A stretch of DNA of 64,000 nucleotides from positions 30,757 to 94,756 of the forward strand of contig JBAMJV010004354.1 in NCBI GenBank assembly GCA_037951105.1, written 5' to 3'. Under the pieces are notes generated by a model. It saw nothing but the letters and a program-made list of their open reading frames with translations, did not search any database and was not told the origin of the DNA. A program made the translations under genes and the position numbers. How positions within the stretch are numbered: the first letter of the stretch is position 1; every line of letters starts with the position of its first letter. This document shows, piece after piece, positions 24,377 to 34,251 of this stretch. This stretch comes from Echinarachnius parma (taxonomy: Eukaryota; Echinodermata; Echinoidea; Clypeasteroida; Echinarachniidae).

Positions 24377-25569
24377 AGGGGTAGTACAGTTTTGGTAAGG
24401 CTGAACTTTAGTTACCAAAAACTGCACAGTGATATTACAAACTAATAGTTATAACTCCATCGATGCTCGAAAGGTATACAACATTACAAACGACTAAGTA
24501 AAAGGCCTGTTATCATTTTAAAAGAGTCACTAAAACACAAGAGGGCGCTGGTGGTGGAATAGCAGATTTCTATAGAACAATGCATATAAGCTATAACAAA
24601 ACTACATTTTGCAACATTGTCAAAATCCCTAAAATTTACTTACAACTCTAGCCATTCTCATATACCATAAACATGTGGACACTCGCTCACTTCTTTGATT
24701 GAATGACAACACAGCTAAAAGTTGACATTTTCATGGACTGATTTATGCAATAATCGAACGCCCCAATACTTGTTAACATAATATTTTGATGACACTGGTC
24801 ATTGGGATGAAATTGTATGATTTTATTAAGCATCACGAAAATTGGCCTGTGTCAGCTCAGTTAGGCTCGCCATTGACTTTGTACATGTGTGACGTCACTA
24901 GCGTTTTCTGTCGATTACGTGCAAAGTCAATTACTGAGCGGTATCCAGGATACATAGCAGCTACGCAAGCCTACCTTAAGTTCATTCGTTATCCCGTTTC
25001 CGTGATTATTTGTTATAAACGATACTTACTATTGTTGTGCTAAGATCCTGAGCTACCACGCCGTGATTCTATTCCGCCTCTAAAATCAATAGGTGATATT
25101 TCCGACACAAATCAGAAGATGGTCTAAAAAAGTGACGCGAATTTCTAAAAACAAGATATCCGTGAGCTAATGTACAGAAAATAGAAAACATCGCGCATAC
25201 GCTTGCACCGCGAGCGTACTGCGCGCAGTATGGAAGTAGGTCACCTTTCAGGGGTGAATGTTGTACATAATCTGCCTCGGGATGGGAGAAAAGGGGGCGC
25301 GGATGCAAAAACTTGTATGGTACCTCATGTATTTTTATTGTAAATAGAATCATGGATCAGCTCTCTTTCGTTAAAAAGATATGTACCATGAAGTGTTCAG
25401 ATTTGAAATTCTCTATAGGGAGAATTTAAACTGTGTACAAGGTAAATGCAGGGAGTTGGCAAATACAAATTTACATTTTCATATTATTCAGATCAGATCG
25501 CATTTTATCGATCCTTCATCAGTTTGTGCACATGTGAACAAAGTTACTAGAGCCCTTAAATTGAAATAC

Positions 25570-25683
25570 CTGTTTGGCAATGTGTTCCTGCATATCCAGC
25601 AGTACACGTGCAGTTGTATCCATTCAACAGGTCTGTGCAGTTCGCTCCATTCTGACAGGGAGTTGATGAACATTCGTCGATAT
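25570..25683 (-). CDS. Calcium-binding EGF-like domain exon 4 (tandem copy 2)
   Basis: A 114-bp phase 1-1 EGF_CA exon: [16 protein letters not shown], then [20 protein letters not shown], then QTG. It has six cysteines, a calcium-binding start and a beta-hydroxylation pattern. C-S-S-T-P-C fits O-glucose, but the O-fucose Thr is replaced by Asn. It is the duplicate of 22327-22440 and encodes the same peptide. The intron towards exon 3 holds a long TG microsatellite (about 25783-25836) that is twice as long as in the other copy. Confidence 0.9.
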
Positions 25684-25780
25684 CTGTGATTTCAGACATG
25701 TAGAGTGAGATTAGCCAATGGACATTGTGATTTGGCCAGGCCAATGTGTCTATGCATACAAATACAATCCCACTATTGGA

Positions 25781-25840
<60 letters not shown>

Positions 25841-25982
25841 CAGAGTGCATTGCCAATTTGAGTTACTCATAGAAATAAATTGCCATTTTCAAAAAGCCAT
25901 AGTTTTCTAATTTCTTGACCGATTAATTGTGCTAATTGTCCCTTAAAATATTTTATTTGATGATGTAGGTTTATTATCATAC

Positions 25983-26096
25983 CAATCTCGCAAAGTGTTC
26001 CTTCATATCCCGCAGCACACGTACAGTTGTAGCCATTCACTAGGTCTGTACAGTTCGCTCCATTCTGACAGGGAGATGATGAACATTCGTCAATAC
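25983..26096 (-). CDS. Calcium-binding EGF-like domain exon 3 (tandem copy 2)
   Basis: A 114-bp phase 1-1 EGF_CA exon: [16 protein letters not shown], then [20 protein letters not shown], then EIG. The start is G-I-D-E because the exon begins GT after the phase-1 G, so the first acidic residue of the usual D-I-D-E is lost; calcium affinity may be lower. C-Q-N-G-A-N-C lacks the Ser/Thr needed for O-fucose, while N-C-T forms possible N-glycosylation sequons. The acceptor is TTCACAG and the donor ATTG|GTATG. It is the duplicate of 22714-22827. Confidence 0.9.
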
Positions 26097-26973
26097 CTGT
26101 GAATTCAGACATGTAGAATAGGCCAGTCAATGGACATTGTGTTTTTTGGGGGTTCCCCATTCTATACACCCTCTCTATAAACCCCTATTCAGTACTTTAC
26201 TTCCACTTTGTTAGAAACTTGGTTAACTATTCACTAATAAATACAAAATTGGAGGAGGAAAAGGAAGGGGTAGATCCCCCCTCCTGCACAATCCCTCAAG
26301 CTATAAATTGTCCATTATGTAGTACACTTTAATAGTAGCTTTCGTGCTCCTTCTTGCTTTGCTCCCTACCAAGCCCCAAATGTGCAAAAAGAAGTTAGAA
26401 TTACATTAATGGTAAATATATTACTCATTGCGGATATAGTATCGAAAATAATATCGCTAGTGATATTCGTTTGTCTCGCAATGTATGGTCAACATGGAAT
26501 CTAAAAGATCCCGACGTTTTGTATGCCGCTGCAATACTTTGTCAAGTGATATGAAATAATGTAAAACAATCCTATTTATGCTCTCGTGCGGCTCCCAACC
26601 GCGTTATCTCGTATGAGCGAGTCAATTCCTAATTGGTCCATAACGGGCAAATTCTATTGGCCGGTGTACCCGGGTGCTAAACTAATCAACGAGGCGCTGG
26701 CTCGGCTCGCTTGTTAGGTGGGAACAATAGCGAGCTCGACCAATCAACGGACAAATTTTATACCTACAATTCTTCCTGAACCCTATCCTACGCCTTATCC
26801 CACCCCTATTCAATCGTTTTGCTCCCTCACCAGCCACCAATATGCATAATAATAATAATAATGAAACACTTTTATATAGTGCATATTAAACATATAAGCA
26901 CAATTGCATGTCCCTATGGCTACCATGCCCCAAAAGAAGTTAGAAATTAATGGTTTAAGTATCTAAAAAATAC

Positions 26974-27087
26974 CTGTTTGGCAATCAGTTCCTGTATATC
27001 CTGCAGCACATACACAGCTGTATCCATCCAGCAGGTCCACACATGTCCCACCATTGTGACAAGGAGATGATGCACATTCATCGATGT
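26974..27087 (-). CDS. Calcium-binding EGF-like domain exon 2 (tandem copy 2)
   Basis: A 114-bp phase 1-1 EGF_CA exon: [16 protein letters not shown], then [20 protein letters not shown], then QTG. It has six cysteines, a calcium-binding start, O-glucose (C-A-S-S-P-C) and O-fucose (C-H-N-G-G-T-C) consensus sites, and a beta-hydroxylation pattern. It is the duplicate of the exon at 23705-23818. The one coding difference I see is His in place of Gln after the second Cys. It lies in the downstream (high-coordinate) unit of the 3.3-kb tandem duplication, so it is transcribed before its twin. Confidence 0.9.
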
Positions 27088-27223
27088 CTGTAAATTCATA
27101 AAATAGTGTGAGATTAGTCAATGGACAATGTGTATTTGGAAAGGCATAGGATTTTCCGAAGGCTAAAGAAGAACGCTGCTTCACAGAAGGATATATTCTC
27201 TGAAGCTAGGAAATCCTACAACA

Positions 27224-27645
27224 TTAAAGGGTACCATCACCCCAAAATAATATTCTTATAAATGAAAGGTAACAACTTTAGTAGTCCATTCCATCAACAA
27301 GTTCACAAACAAAATAAATAAATAAATATATTAATTGGAAAACGTATCACCATTCTAAAGCATGCGTTCATGGGTCTGAATTACAAACACTAATTTGTCC
27401 AGAGCGAACGAATCGTCCAGGATTCTATTGTCTACAAACGTACGCGTGACTAGCATTGGTGCACTCGCAAATGTTTGGCCCATACGGAACCAGGAAATAA
27501 TAGTGGTTCCGTAATTGGTGGTAATTAATTGTTTTGTTTATGAATTACACAACCCTTTGCAAAATATTGGGTATCTATTTGATATCACAAAACGATACCA
27601 AATCATAAAACTATGTGTTGTTCTTTGCCTGGTGGTCCCCTTTAA
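27224..27645. mobile_element. MITE family X, duplicate copy
   Basis: This is the unit-2 copy of the element at 23955-24376, with a few substitutions. It directly abuts MITE family Y at 27640. Confidence 0.78.
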
Positions 27646-28166
27646 AGGGGTAGTACAGTTTTGGTAAGGCTGAACTTTAGTTACCAAAAACTGCACAGTG
27701 ATATTACAAACTAATAGTTATAACTCCATCGATGCTCGAAAGGTATACAACATTACAAACGACTAAGTAAAAGGCCTGTTATCATTTTAAAAGAGTCACT
27801 AAAACACAAGAGGGCGCTGTCTAAAAAGCATTATTGGTTACAACAATTTTCATTTGTTGAAATAATGATTAGATAGAGAGATCATCAACAACTATTTAAA
27901 AACCGCTTTTGAAAATTTTTGAAAAAGTGTAAGCATTTTTTAAATTAAAAAAAAATATCATTGAATAAATCTGGGCCCCAGATTTATTATGATCAGATAT
28001 ATTTATTGATATTTCAGCGATTTCTGAACCGATTTTGACCAAATAAAGTTTATTCTGCCATTCAAATTCCATGTTCTTTCAAATTCAACACTCAGTTTTT
28101 CATTACCTCACACAAAAATTGTGTTGTGTAGCGCCCTCTCTACCAACACTGAATTACCCCTTTAAG
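27640..28166. mobile_element. MITE family Y (complete)
   Basis: It starts AAAGGGGTAGTACAGTTTTG and ends ACTGAATTACCCCTTTAA, with GAGGGCGCTG and GCGCCCTC forming a second inverted pair inside. The duplication breakpoint at 27819 falls inside it. A truncated left half is at 24372-24550. Confidence 0.8.
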
Positions 28167-28532
28167 GCAGAGAAAGAAACAAAAACAAACTACGACAAAA
28201 AAACTGAAAGACGAACTTGCTGACAAAAATCTCAGCAGTTATAAGTAGCGGAGAGTTGTCAACACACTATCTGGCACAGGGGCTCATTGTGATATTCCCC
28301 TCATGGTTCATAATGATGTTGCCCACATTACAGCAGGAGAAAAGGTAAAACGTTCTGCCAGATACTTGCAGAGAAATGCCCTCTACCAGATGCATTGACT
28401 CGGCTTCACACCTCTAAGATTGTACTGCTACGTCCATTCACAACATAATCTTCACATCCAAGATTATCAACAGACTACTGAAGCGACTCTCCCCGGACAA
28501 AGCAACAGGCCCAGACCAAATTCTTACAAGAA

Positions 28533-29577
28533 AATAATAATAATAATATTTATATATAAAATATAAACATTTATAGAGCGCAGATTGCAATGAGCTTCTA
28601 ATGCTAGGTTTACACCATGTCCCCGTCGGCCACAGCAGCCCCGTTTGCCCAAAACGTAGCGCGCCGTGAGATTTTGACAAATTTTCCCTCTGTATTCAAG
28701 TTTTGTTAGGTCTTGCCAAGTTTTCTCACGGTCTATCACGGTATCCGTGATGGGCCGTGGGGGGAAGAGCCCCTTCCCCCCACTGATGGTGCGTTTACAC
28801 CATGTTCCTGGCGGCCACGGCAGCCCCGTTTCAGGCCACCGTGGACAAAACGGGATGGACGTGAGACAACGCGGTGGGACGGAATTGGCAAACGTGACAG
28901 GCCGCGATTGCCGTGGATGCCGGGCCAGATTTTTAAACTGTCAAAAAATTTGCCACGGCAGTCACGGTGCGGATGAGAAGCCTAGCAGGCCATAGTAAAA
29001 TGGGGTGAACGCAACAAAACGTGAAAGTACGTAATAGGCCGTAACAAAACTTGGAGGCTGCCCGTAGTAGAACCGTGAGATGTCGGGGAATGTCTTCCCG
29101 TCCTACTACGGACAGCCTCCAAGTTTTGTTACGGCCTGTCACGTTTTGTTGCGTTCACCCCGTTTTACTACGGCCTGCTAGCTTGCTGTGGCAAATTTGT
29201 TGACAGTTTAAAAATCTGGCCCGGCATACACGGCAGTCACGTTTGCCCATTCCGTCCCCCCGTGTTGTCTCTCGTCCATCCCATTTTGTCCACGGTGGCC
29301 TGAAACGGGGCTGCCGTGGCCGCCGGGGACATGGTGTAAACCTAGCATAAGCGATATTATTATAACCCCGGTCAACAGATACACACTTCTATCATTCCCT
29401 GCATACAAAGTGCACAATTTCCACTCCCTGGGAAGTATTCAAGCCAGTCACTTGTTAGGCGCACACAGTGCTAAGGAACCACTTTCCCATCCTTTCGGGT
29501 CCCCATTTATATACCTGGGTAGAGAGCAGCAGTAGTGGATTAACTGTCTTGCTGAAGGACAAAGAGTCCCCAAAGAG
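28533..29577. mobile_element. SINE-like repeat interrupting the LINE relic
   Basis: An AATAATAATAATATTTATAT start and 'ATTTATAGAGCGCAGATTGC' on the left are followed, after an inner insertion, by 'CATACAAAGTGCACAATTTC', 'CTTTCGGGTCCCCATTTATA' and 'CTTGCTGAAGGACAAAGAGT' on the right. This right arm resembles the widespread marine-invertebrate repeat that carries 'ATATAGCGC'. LINE sequence resumes right after it. Confidence 0.65.
28601..29348. mobile_element. Foldback element nested in the SINE-like repeat
   Basis: ATGCTAGGTTTACACCATGT at 28601 is matched inverted at 29348. From 28791 a near-perfect hairpin of about 270-bp arms runs to 29340 with its centre near 29085. The arms are GC-rich (GGCCACGGCAGCCCCGTTTC). 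No transposase is seen. Confidence 0.88.
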
Positions 29578-29670
29578 TGCAGTGCAGAGCTTGCAAGTCC
29601 TCTGAGTCGCCTATACCATCTGTGCTTTTTACATGGTATATTCTCAAGTCAATGGAAAGCTGCAGCAGTA

Positions 29671-30008
29671 CAGTCAAACCTGCTAATGCGACCACCTGCC
29701 CATAACGACCGATACCTGAAAAATCATGTGTTAAGCGACCTGCGTAATGCGACCAGCGACCACCCCATTTGGGTCCCGACGCACATATAAATCTGTATAT
29801 AGAGACCACATAATTAGTGCTTGAGCGACCAAGGCATCAACTTGGTCACTTCTGGTCTATCAAGGCTCCAATTCAGAGAACGTCAATGCATAAAACAAAC
29901 TTTTAAAATGACAATCAACTTCAGACAGCCGTTTAATCGCCGACCTGTCTAATGGAACCACCTTTTTTTGCCGGTCCGTTGAGCGGTCACTATAGACAGG
30001 TTTGAATG
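29671..30008. mobile_element. pogo-like MITE with TA duplication
   Basis: The left end CAGTCAAACCTGCTAATGCG and the inverse of the right end CATTCAAACCTGTCTATAGT enclose 338 bp, flanked by TA (29669-29670 and 30009-30010). Removing the element with one TA restores the LINE reading AAV-TPIYKRD. The termini resemble pogo/Tigger-type MITEs. Confidence 0.85.
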
Positions 30009-30354
30009 TAACTCCTATTTATAAGAGGGACACCAAAGCAGATCCGTCAAAGCAGCAACCCATTTCACTACTTAGCATCATGAGCAAAGTAATGGAAGCA
30101 GCAGTCAACATGCAGCTACAAAGCTAAATGCTCCAGAACAACCTGATCTCAAGCAGACAGTTTGGATTCAGACCTGGCCACAGAACTGCAGACCTTCTCA
30201 CCATTCTTTTACAAAGCTGGAACAACATCCTAGACAAAGGAGGGGAGGTGTGCATCATACATGTAGCTTTGGACATCAAGGGAGCATTCGAAAAGGTGTG
30301 GCAAAATGGTCTCCAATACAAACTTACATGTAGGTCCGAGGGCGTCCGTGGTAA

Positions 30355-30412
30355 GCTCAAATTGGCAACGCCTGCTGGCAAAGTTGTGTACTACTCCCCA
30401 TATTGAGAGCCT
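30355..30412. mobile_element. MITE arm fragment
   Basis: CTCAAATTGGCAACGCCTGC and AAAGTTGTG...ACTCCCCATA match the arms of the element at 37812-38373. Only one arm is present. Confidence 0.6.
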
Positions 30413-31234
30413 TTGTTCCATGGATCATTGTGCTGTGTTTGTTCGAAGTCAATGCATTGCCATTGCAGTCGGTCAAATTTTTTATTGAATGATGTGTGAG
30501 TTCATTGATGTGTGTAGCTACGTACCCCTTAATGTCTAGGTAGACGTTTAGCGATTTTGAAAACATAAATAAATAAAAAATTTGATTACTCTCTTTTACC
30601 CGATCAAAAAGAGATACATAACTTAAATTGTAGTCCGTTGAGAGCTTTCGTTCAGGCCCAAAAGTTACAAGATTTGTTTTCCCACCTGGTTTGGTGGATG
30701 CAAATGTGCTACACTCCCTTTAAACATAACATGCTGGGTGCCCTTACTCGACAAGCTTTGTGCTTCCTATAGGTGCTACCTGTTACATTGTAACTGTACA
30801 AATTTGTATCTGATTTTTATCTGAAATAAATGTTGAATTGAATTGAATTGAAAGTGATCCATTAACTTTAACAAATTCAACCAAAATTACTTGGAGCTTT
30901 CACACTTCTCTTACAGACAAATCTGGAGGGCTTCCAATAGTACAACAAAAGATAATTTGAATTTAGACATGTAGTGTGAAATTAGTCAATGGAAATTGTG
31001 TATAATTTGGGATCGAAGGCAGAAGTGTATAAACATATGGCACTTTTGGCTGTGAAGAAAAAGTTTTCAATAATTTAGAAAAGCTGTTTTCTGTTTTTAG
31101 AAAGATGAGTAAAGCCGTTAACCCATTCAGGACTGATCGATTTTGCTATAACATGTATTTTCTCTAGTTCCTAGCCCAGGATATTTCTGGACCAGTCCTG
31201 AATGGGTTAATGTAACCAAGCTTGATGGAAATAC

Positions 31235-31348
31235 CTGTTTGGCAATGTGTTCCTGCATATCCTGCAGCACATGTACAGTTGTATCCATTCAACAGATCTG
31301 TACAGGTCGCTCCATTCTGACAGGGGGATGAGATGCATTCGTCGATAT
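31235..31348 (-). CDS. Calcium-binding EGF-like domain exon 1
   Basis: A 114-bp phase 1-1 exon encoding one EGF_CA domain: [16 protein letters not shown], then [20 protein letters not shown], then QTG. All six cysteines are present. The D-I-D-E start and the C-x-D-x4-Y-x-C-x-C pattern are the calcium-binding and Asp/Asn beta-hydroxylation signatures. C-I-S-S-P-C fits the O-glucose consensus (C-x-S-x-P/A-C) and C-Q-N-G-A-T-C fits the O-fucose consensus (C-x4-S/T-C). The acceptor is ATCCACAG and the donor is CAAACAG|GTATT. It is the first EGF after the discoidin exons, and its upstream intron shares sequence with those of the other EGF exons. Such domains form rigid extracellular rods and protein-binding faces. 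Confidence 0.9.
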
Positions 31349-31349
31349 C

Positions 31350-32714
31350 TGTGGATTCAGACATGTACTGTGAAATTAGTCAATGGAAATTGTGTATAAT
31401 TTGGGAAGGTAAACATGTATAAACATACATCATACTGGATGTTAAATACATGTATAACTTTGATTGTGAATATATTCATGTCAATTCAATTCATCTCAAT
31501 AATCAAAATAATCATTATTAGGTGATACATATATCATACGTATCACATATTGATTTCGACAAGATTTTGATTGTTATTTATTTATTCTGCCAATTTTGTC
31601 CATCACAGATCTCAATAACGGCTGAATCAATCATCTTGAAACTTCACATGATGATAGATCATCGTCTGACTTGGTGCAAGAAATTAATTTAATGACGTCA
31701 TATCAATGTGACGTCATCAGGACGCCATTTTGTCAAATTTCAATAATCATCATATCTCAGTCATTAATAATCAATTTCAATTCAAACTTCGCATCAATAT
31801 TAATTAGGCCAATGATAAATTTTCTAGACTAAGCCAATGCGCCTACACCTGGAGATGCATGCGTGTGCGTCCGTCAAAGAAAACTAATGTTTTTAAAACC
31901 ACAACCCAAGTAATTTACTATATGTTTCAGACAATTTAAAGCGTTTCAAAAATGTCCGCGCGTGTTTGTGCGCGTAATGCGAATGGATAGAAACAAATTT
32001 GTTCTTTTGCATGTTTTGGATTCCTGATACAATCCTTAACACACCCTGGAGTATGCGTGTGTAAAAGTCAAAATTATGTGCGCACGCAAATTGGTGAAAC
32101 ATGGTAAAAACATACCTTTCTATATTCAGCCATAACTTCCTAAAATGTATGGATAGCCTCCAAATTTTTGTCATATTTGGAAAGTACAATGTATATAAGT
32201 GATTTCATACATCATTTGGGTTCATCGGATATTCTAACCTCATCCTGAAGTTATAAGTTATTAGTTTGAATTGGCGATTTGTATACATCTCGTTTGGAAT
32301 GATGATGCACTTTTGACCGTATCTCGTTTTTTTTGTATTGATTTTCTCCCAATTGTAATATATTGTGGCTAAGATTGTCTTCTAAAATAATACAAATGAA
32401 TTGATATGTTTCGTCGCACTATAATGACATAAGACATAAATTAGTTTGAACATTAACAAATTGAATTTTACGTTTTACATAGGCATGGCGTACAGTGCGC
32501 ATGGATCAGGAAAACAATTTTTATCTTCATTACTCTGGATTCTGATACCTATTCAACACTTCCACTTTATTTCAGTAATTTTGGATGCATTATGGGGGAA
32601 TACAAGCACTTCAAAGATAAAGATACATGCGCACGCTCAAATTTTAAAAATATGGTAAAAACATGCCCTTTTATATTCTGCCGTAACTTTTTTAAACTTA
32701 TGGATACACCCAAA
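31350..32714. other. Presumed intron with degenerate direct repeat
   Basis: About 31960-32200 and 32540-32720 share 'ATATGGTAAAAACATGCC', 'TATATTCTGCCGTAACTTT' and 'TTATGGATA' in direct orientation with moderate divergence. They are probably two copies of an unnamed repeat. No exon is seen. Confidence 0.5.
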
Positions 32715-32880
32715 TAATAATAATAATAATGAAACACTTTTATATAGCGCATATTACACATGAGCACAATTGCATGTCCCTACGCACTTTTATTATTACC
32801 CTTGGTCATCAGGTACAGGTCAAACCCGCACAATTATCTTGTGCACCATCTCAACTCCCCGGGGAGCATACTAGCCAATG
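32715..32880. repeat. SINE-like 'ATATAGCGCATATTAC' repeat
   Basis: It starts AATAATAATAATAATGAAAC, then TTTATATAGCGCATATTACA, and later 'TCTCAACTCCCCGGGGAGCA'. The right side resembles the right arm of the repeat at 28533-29577, so they look like one family. Confidence 0.6.
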
Positions 32881-33064
32881 GCAGCCATATGATATATTTA
32901 ATATTCACAAAGAACACAAGTTGTAGATACAATTTAATACAAAACTTTGGCCGTTTTTATTTCATCTGATGAGTGAGTGCTTGGAAAGTAATATATTAAT
33001 ATTCTGTATGATCTTAGCTATCTGTAGAGGTATAATTCAAGTAATGTTGTGCTTCATATAACAG

Positions 33065-33946
33065 GTGCAAAATCAGATGTGGACAGTAACTCTTTTCCAA
33101 TCGAAGACTACTCTTCGCAACCAGCTAGTGCACCCAAAGGATCCAGTACCCAGCATGAGAAAGAGTGGAGTAGTCTACCAGATTCCATGCAATGGGTGTA
33201 CCAAAAGCTACATCGGTGAAACCGGCAGACCCATGGGGGAAAGAATAGCAGAACACAGAAGAGACGTGAAGAACAGGAGAACCGAGGAATCAGCAGTAGC
33301 TGAACATGCTTGGGGAGAGCAACATCAGCCGAATTGGGAGGAAACTAAGTATATTGCATCGGAGCAACACTGGTTTGCCCGCAGAGTCAAGGAAGCCCTT
33401 CACATTAGGCTAAATCCCAACAACACCAACCGCGATGTTGGCATCGAGATAGCCGACTCTTGGTTATCTTCCATACGCCGACACCTCCGCCCCCGCGCCG
33501 ACAACGCGGACACTAGCCGCGGCGTCAACCAATCACCAACTGCGACTAGCCAATCAGGATCGCAGCCAATCAGGACAGCGAGCGTCATACTGAACGCACC
33601 CGACTGCATCGGCGGCGACCAATCACAGACCGCGACGAGTACAGCAGTGCTGCAGCCAATCAGGACAGCGAGCGTCGCACCGGACGCAGCCGACCGCAGC
33701 AGCGGCGACCAATCACAGACCGTGACGAGTGCAGCAGTGCCGCAGCCAATCAGGACAGCGAGCGTCGCACCGGACACAGCCGACCGCAGCGGCGGCGACC
33801 AATCACAGACCGCGACGAGTGCAGCAATGCCGCAACCAATCAGGGCAGCGGGCGTCGGGGCAGACGCAACCGACCGTGTCGGTGACGGGAGAGCTGCACT
33901 CTCGCACAGATATAAATTGAGACCACGCAGTGCACGTCCCATATAG
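33065..33946 (+). pseudogene. Penelope-like element C-terminus (GIY-YIG endonuclease)
   Basis: A 293-residue frame. It has TLRNQLVHPKDPVP at 17-29, then GVVYQIPCNGC at 35-45 and SYIGETGRPMGERIAEH at 48-64. The GVVY...YIGETGR...R...EH pattern with the CxxC-like pair (Cys42, Cys45) is the GIY-YIG endonuclease of Penelope-like retroelements. The LVHPKD stretch is the usual linker after the reverse transcriptase, which is missing, so the copy is 5'-truncated. From about residue 150 the frame runs into four 90-bp repeats and ends RYKLRPRSARPI. The ATG is simply the first in the frame; the homology probably begins upstream of it. Confidence 0.88.
33527..33886 (+). repeat. Four 90-bp repeats inside the Penelope frame
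   Basis: 'GACCAATCACAGACC' recurs at 33617, 33707 and 33797, with a diverged first copy at 33527. The period is exactly 90 bp, or 30 codons, so the frame is kept. Each unit encodes a version of DQSQTATS, QPIRTASVAPD and ADRSGG. Confidence 0.92.
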
Positions 33947-33948
33947 CA

Positions 33949-33988
33949 CCTGAGGAAGGGTAGCAGTAGCACCCGAAACGTTGTGCAG
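33949..33988 (+). other. Penelope 3' motif resembling a hammerhead core
   Basis: CTGAGGA, then a GGGT/ACCC hairpin, then GAAACG follow the frame. The order CUGANGA-stem II-GAAA is that of hammerhead ribozymes, which are known in Penelope-like elements. The core has G where U is canonical and I do not see a convincing stem III, so activity is unlikely. Confidence 0.4.
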
Positions 33989-34251
33989 TTATCTTTGCAT
34001 CTACCTTCGCGAGACAACCGAAGAACCTCTTTGTAGTAACTCTTTTGTACAAAATAACATGGCCCAATCAGTCACAGTGGTCAGTATGATGATCATCATC
34101 CTAATAATGGAGGTGGGGTTTACAGTAATTATTTGTAATTGTAATTATTTACTGTAGTAACGCACCATGCCTATCGATGGCGATTAGCGGTCATGCCGGA
34201 TTGGAGATTGTCCTGCAACCTGCTCGTTCACTATCTTTATGAAAAGACTTG

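Larger units (their letters stand above)
21230..24550. repeat. Tandem segmental duplication, unit 1 (3 EGF exons)
   Basis: The sequence from 21230 recurs from 24551 at very high identity and includes three EGF exons and all their introns. Unit 1 is about 3321 bp. It ends inside the left part of a MITE at ...GAGGGCGCTG, where unit 2 begins abruptly. Compared with unit 2 it keeps about 80 bp near 21855-21935 and has a shorter TG tract (22541-22566). Confidence 0.95.
24551..27819. repeat. Tandem segmental duplication, unit 2 (3 EGF exons)
   Basis: This is the second unit, about 3269 bp. It ends in the same MITE sequence, which here continues intact to its right terminus near 28166. Differences from unit 1 are the missing 80 bp near 25178, an expanded TG tract (25783-25836) and scattered single-base changes. 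Microhomology at the junction is at most one or two bases. Confidence 0.95.
28178..30354 (+). pseudogene. CR1-like LINE reverse transcriptase relic, interrupted
   Basis: Three separated pieces match the intact minus-strand LINE at 55664-57670. The first, 28178-28532, gives LKDELADKNLSS, GAHCDIP and KRLSPDKATGPDQI. The second, 29578-29668, gives KECSAELASPLSRLYHLC. The third, 30011-30354, gives TPIYKRDTKADPSK, FGFRPGH, EVCIIHVALDIKGAF and VWQNGL. The RT catalytic box is missing because the match ends first, and stop codons are present. The gaps are filled by a SINE-like repeat with an internal foldback and by a TA-flanked MITE. It is a dead element. Confidence 0.88.

Noticed and set aside
33400..34017. 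205-codon minus-strand frame
   Set aside because: Antisense of the 90-bp repeats in the Penelope frame. The repeat keeps several frames open and there is no domain.
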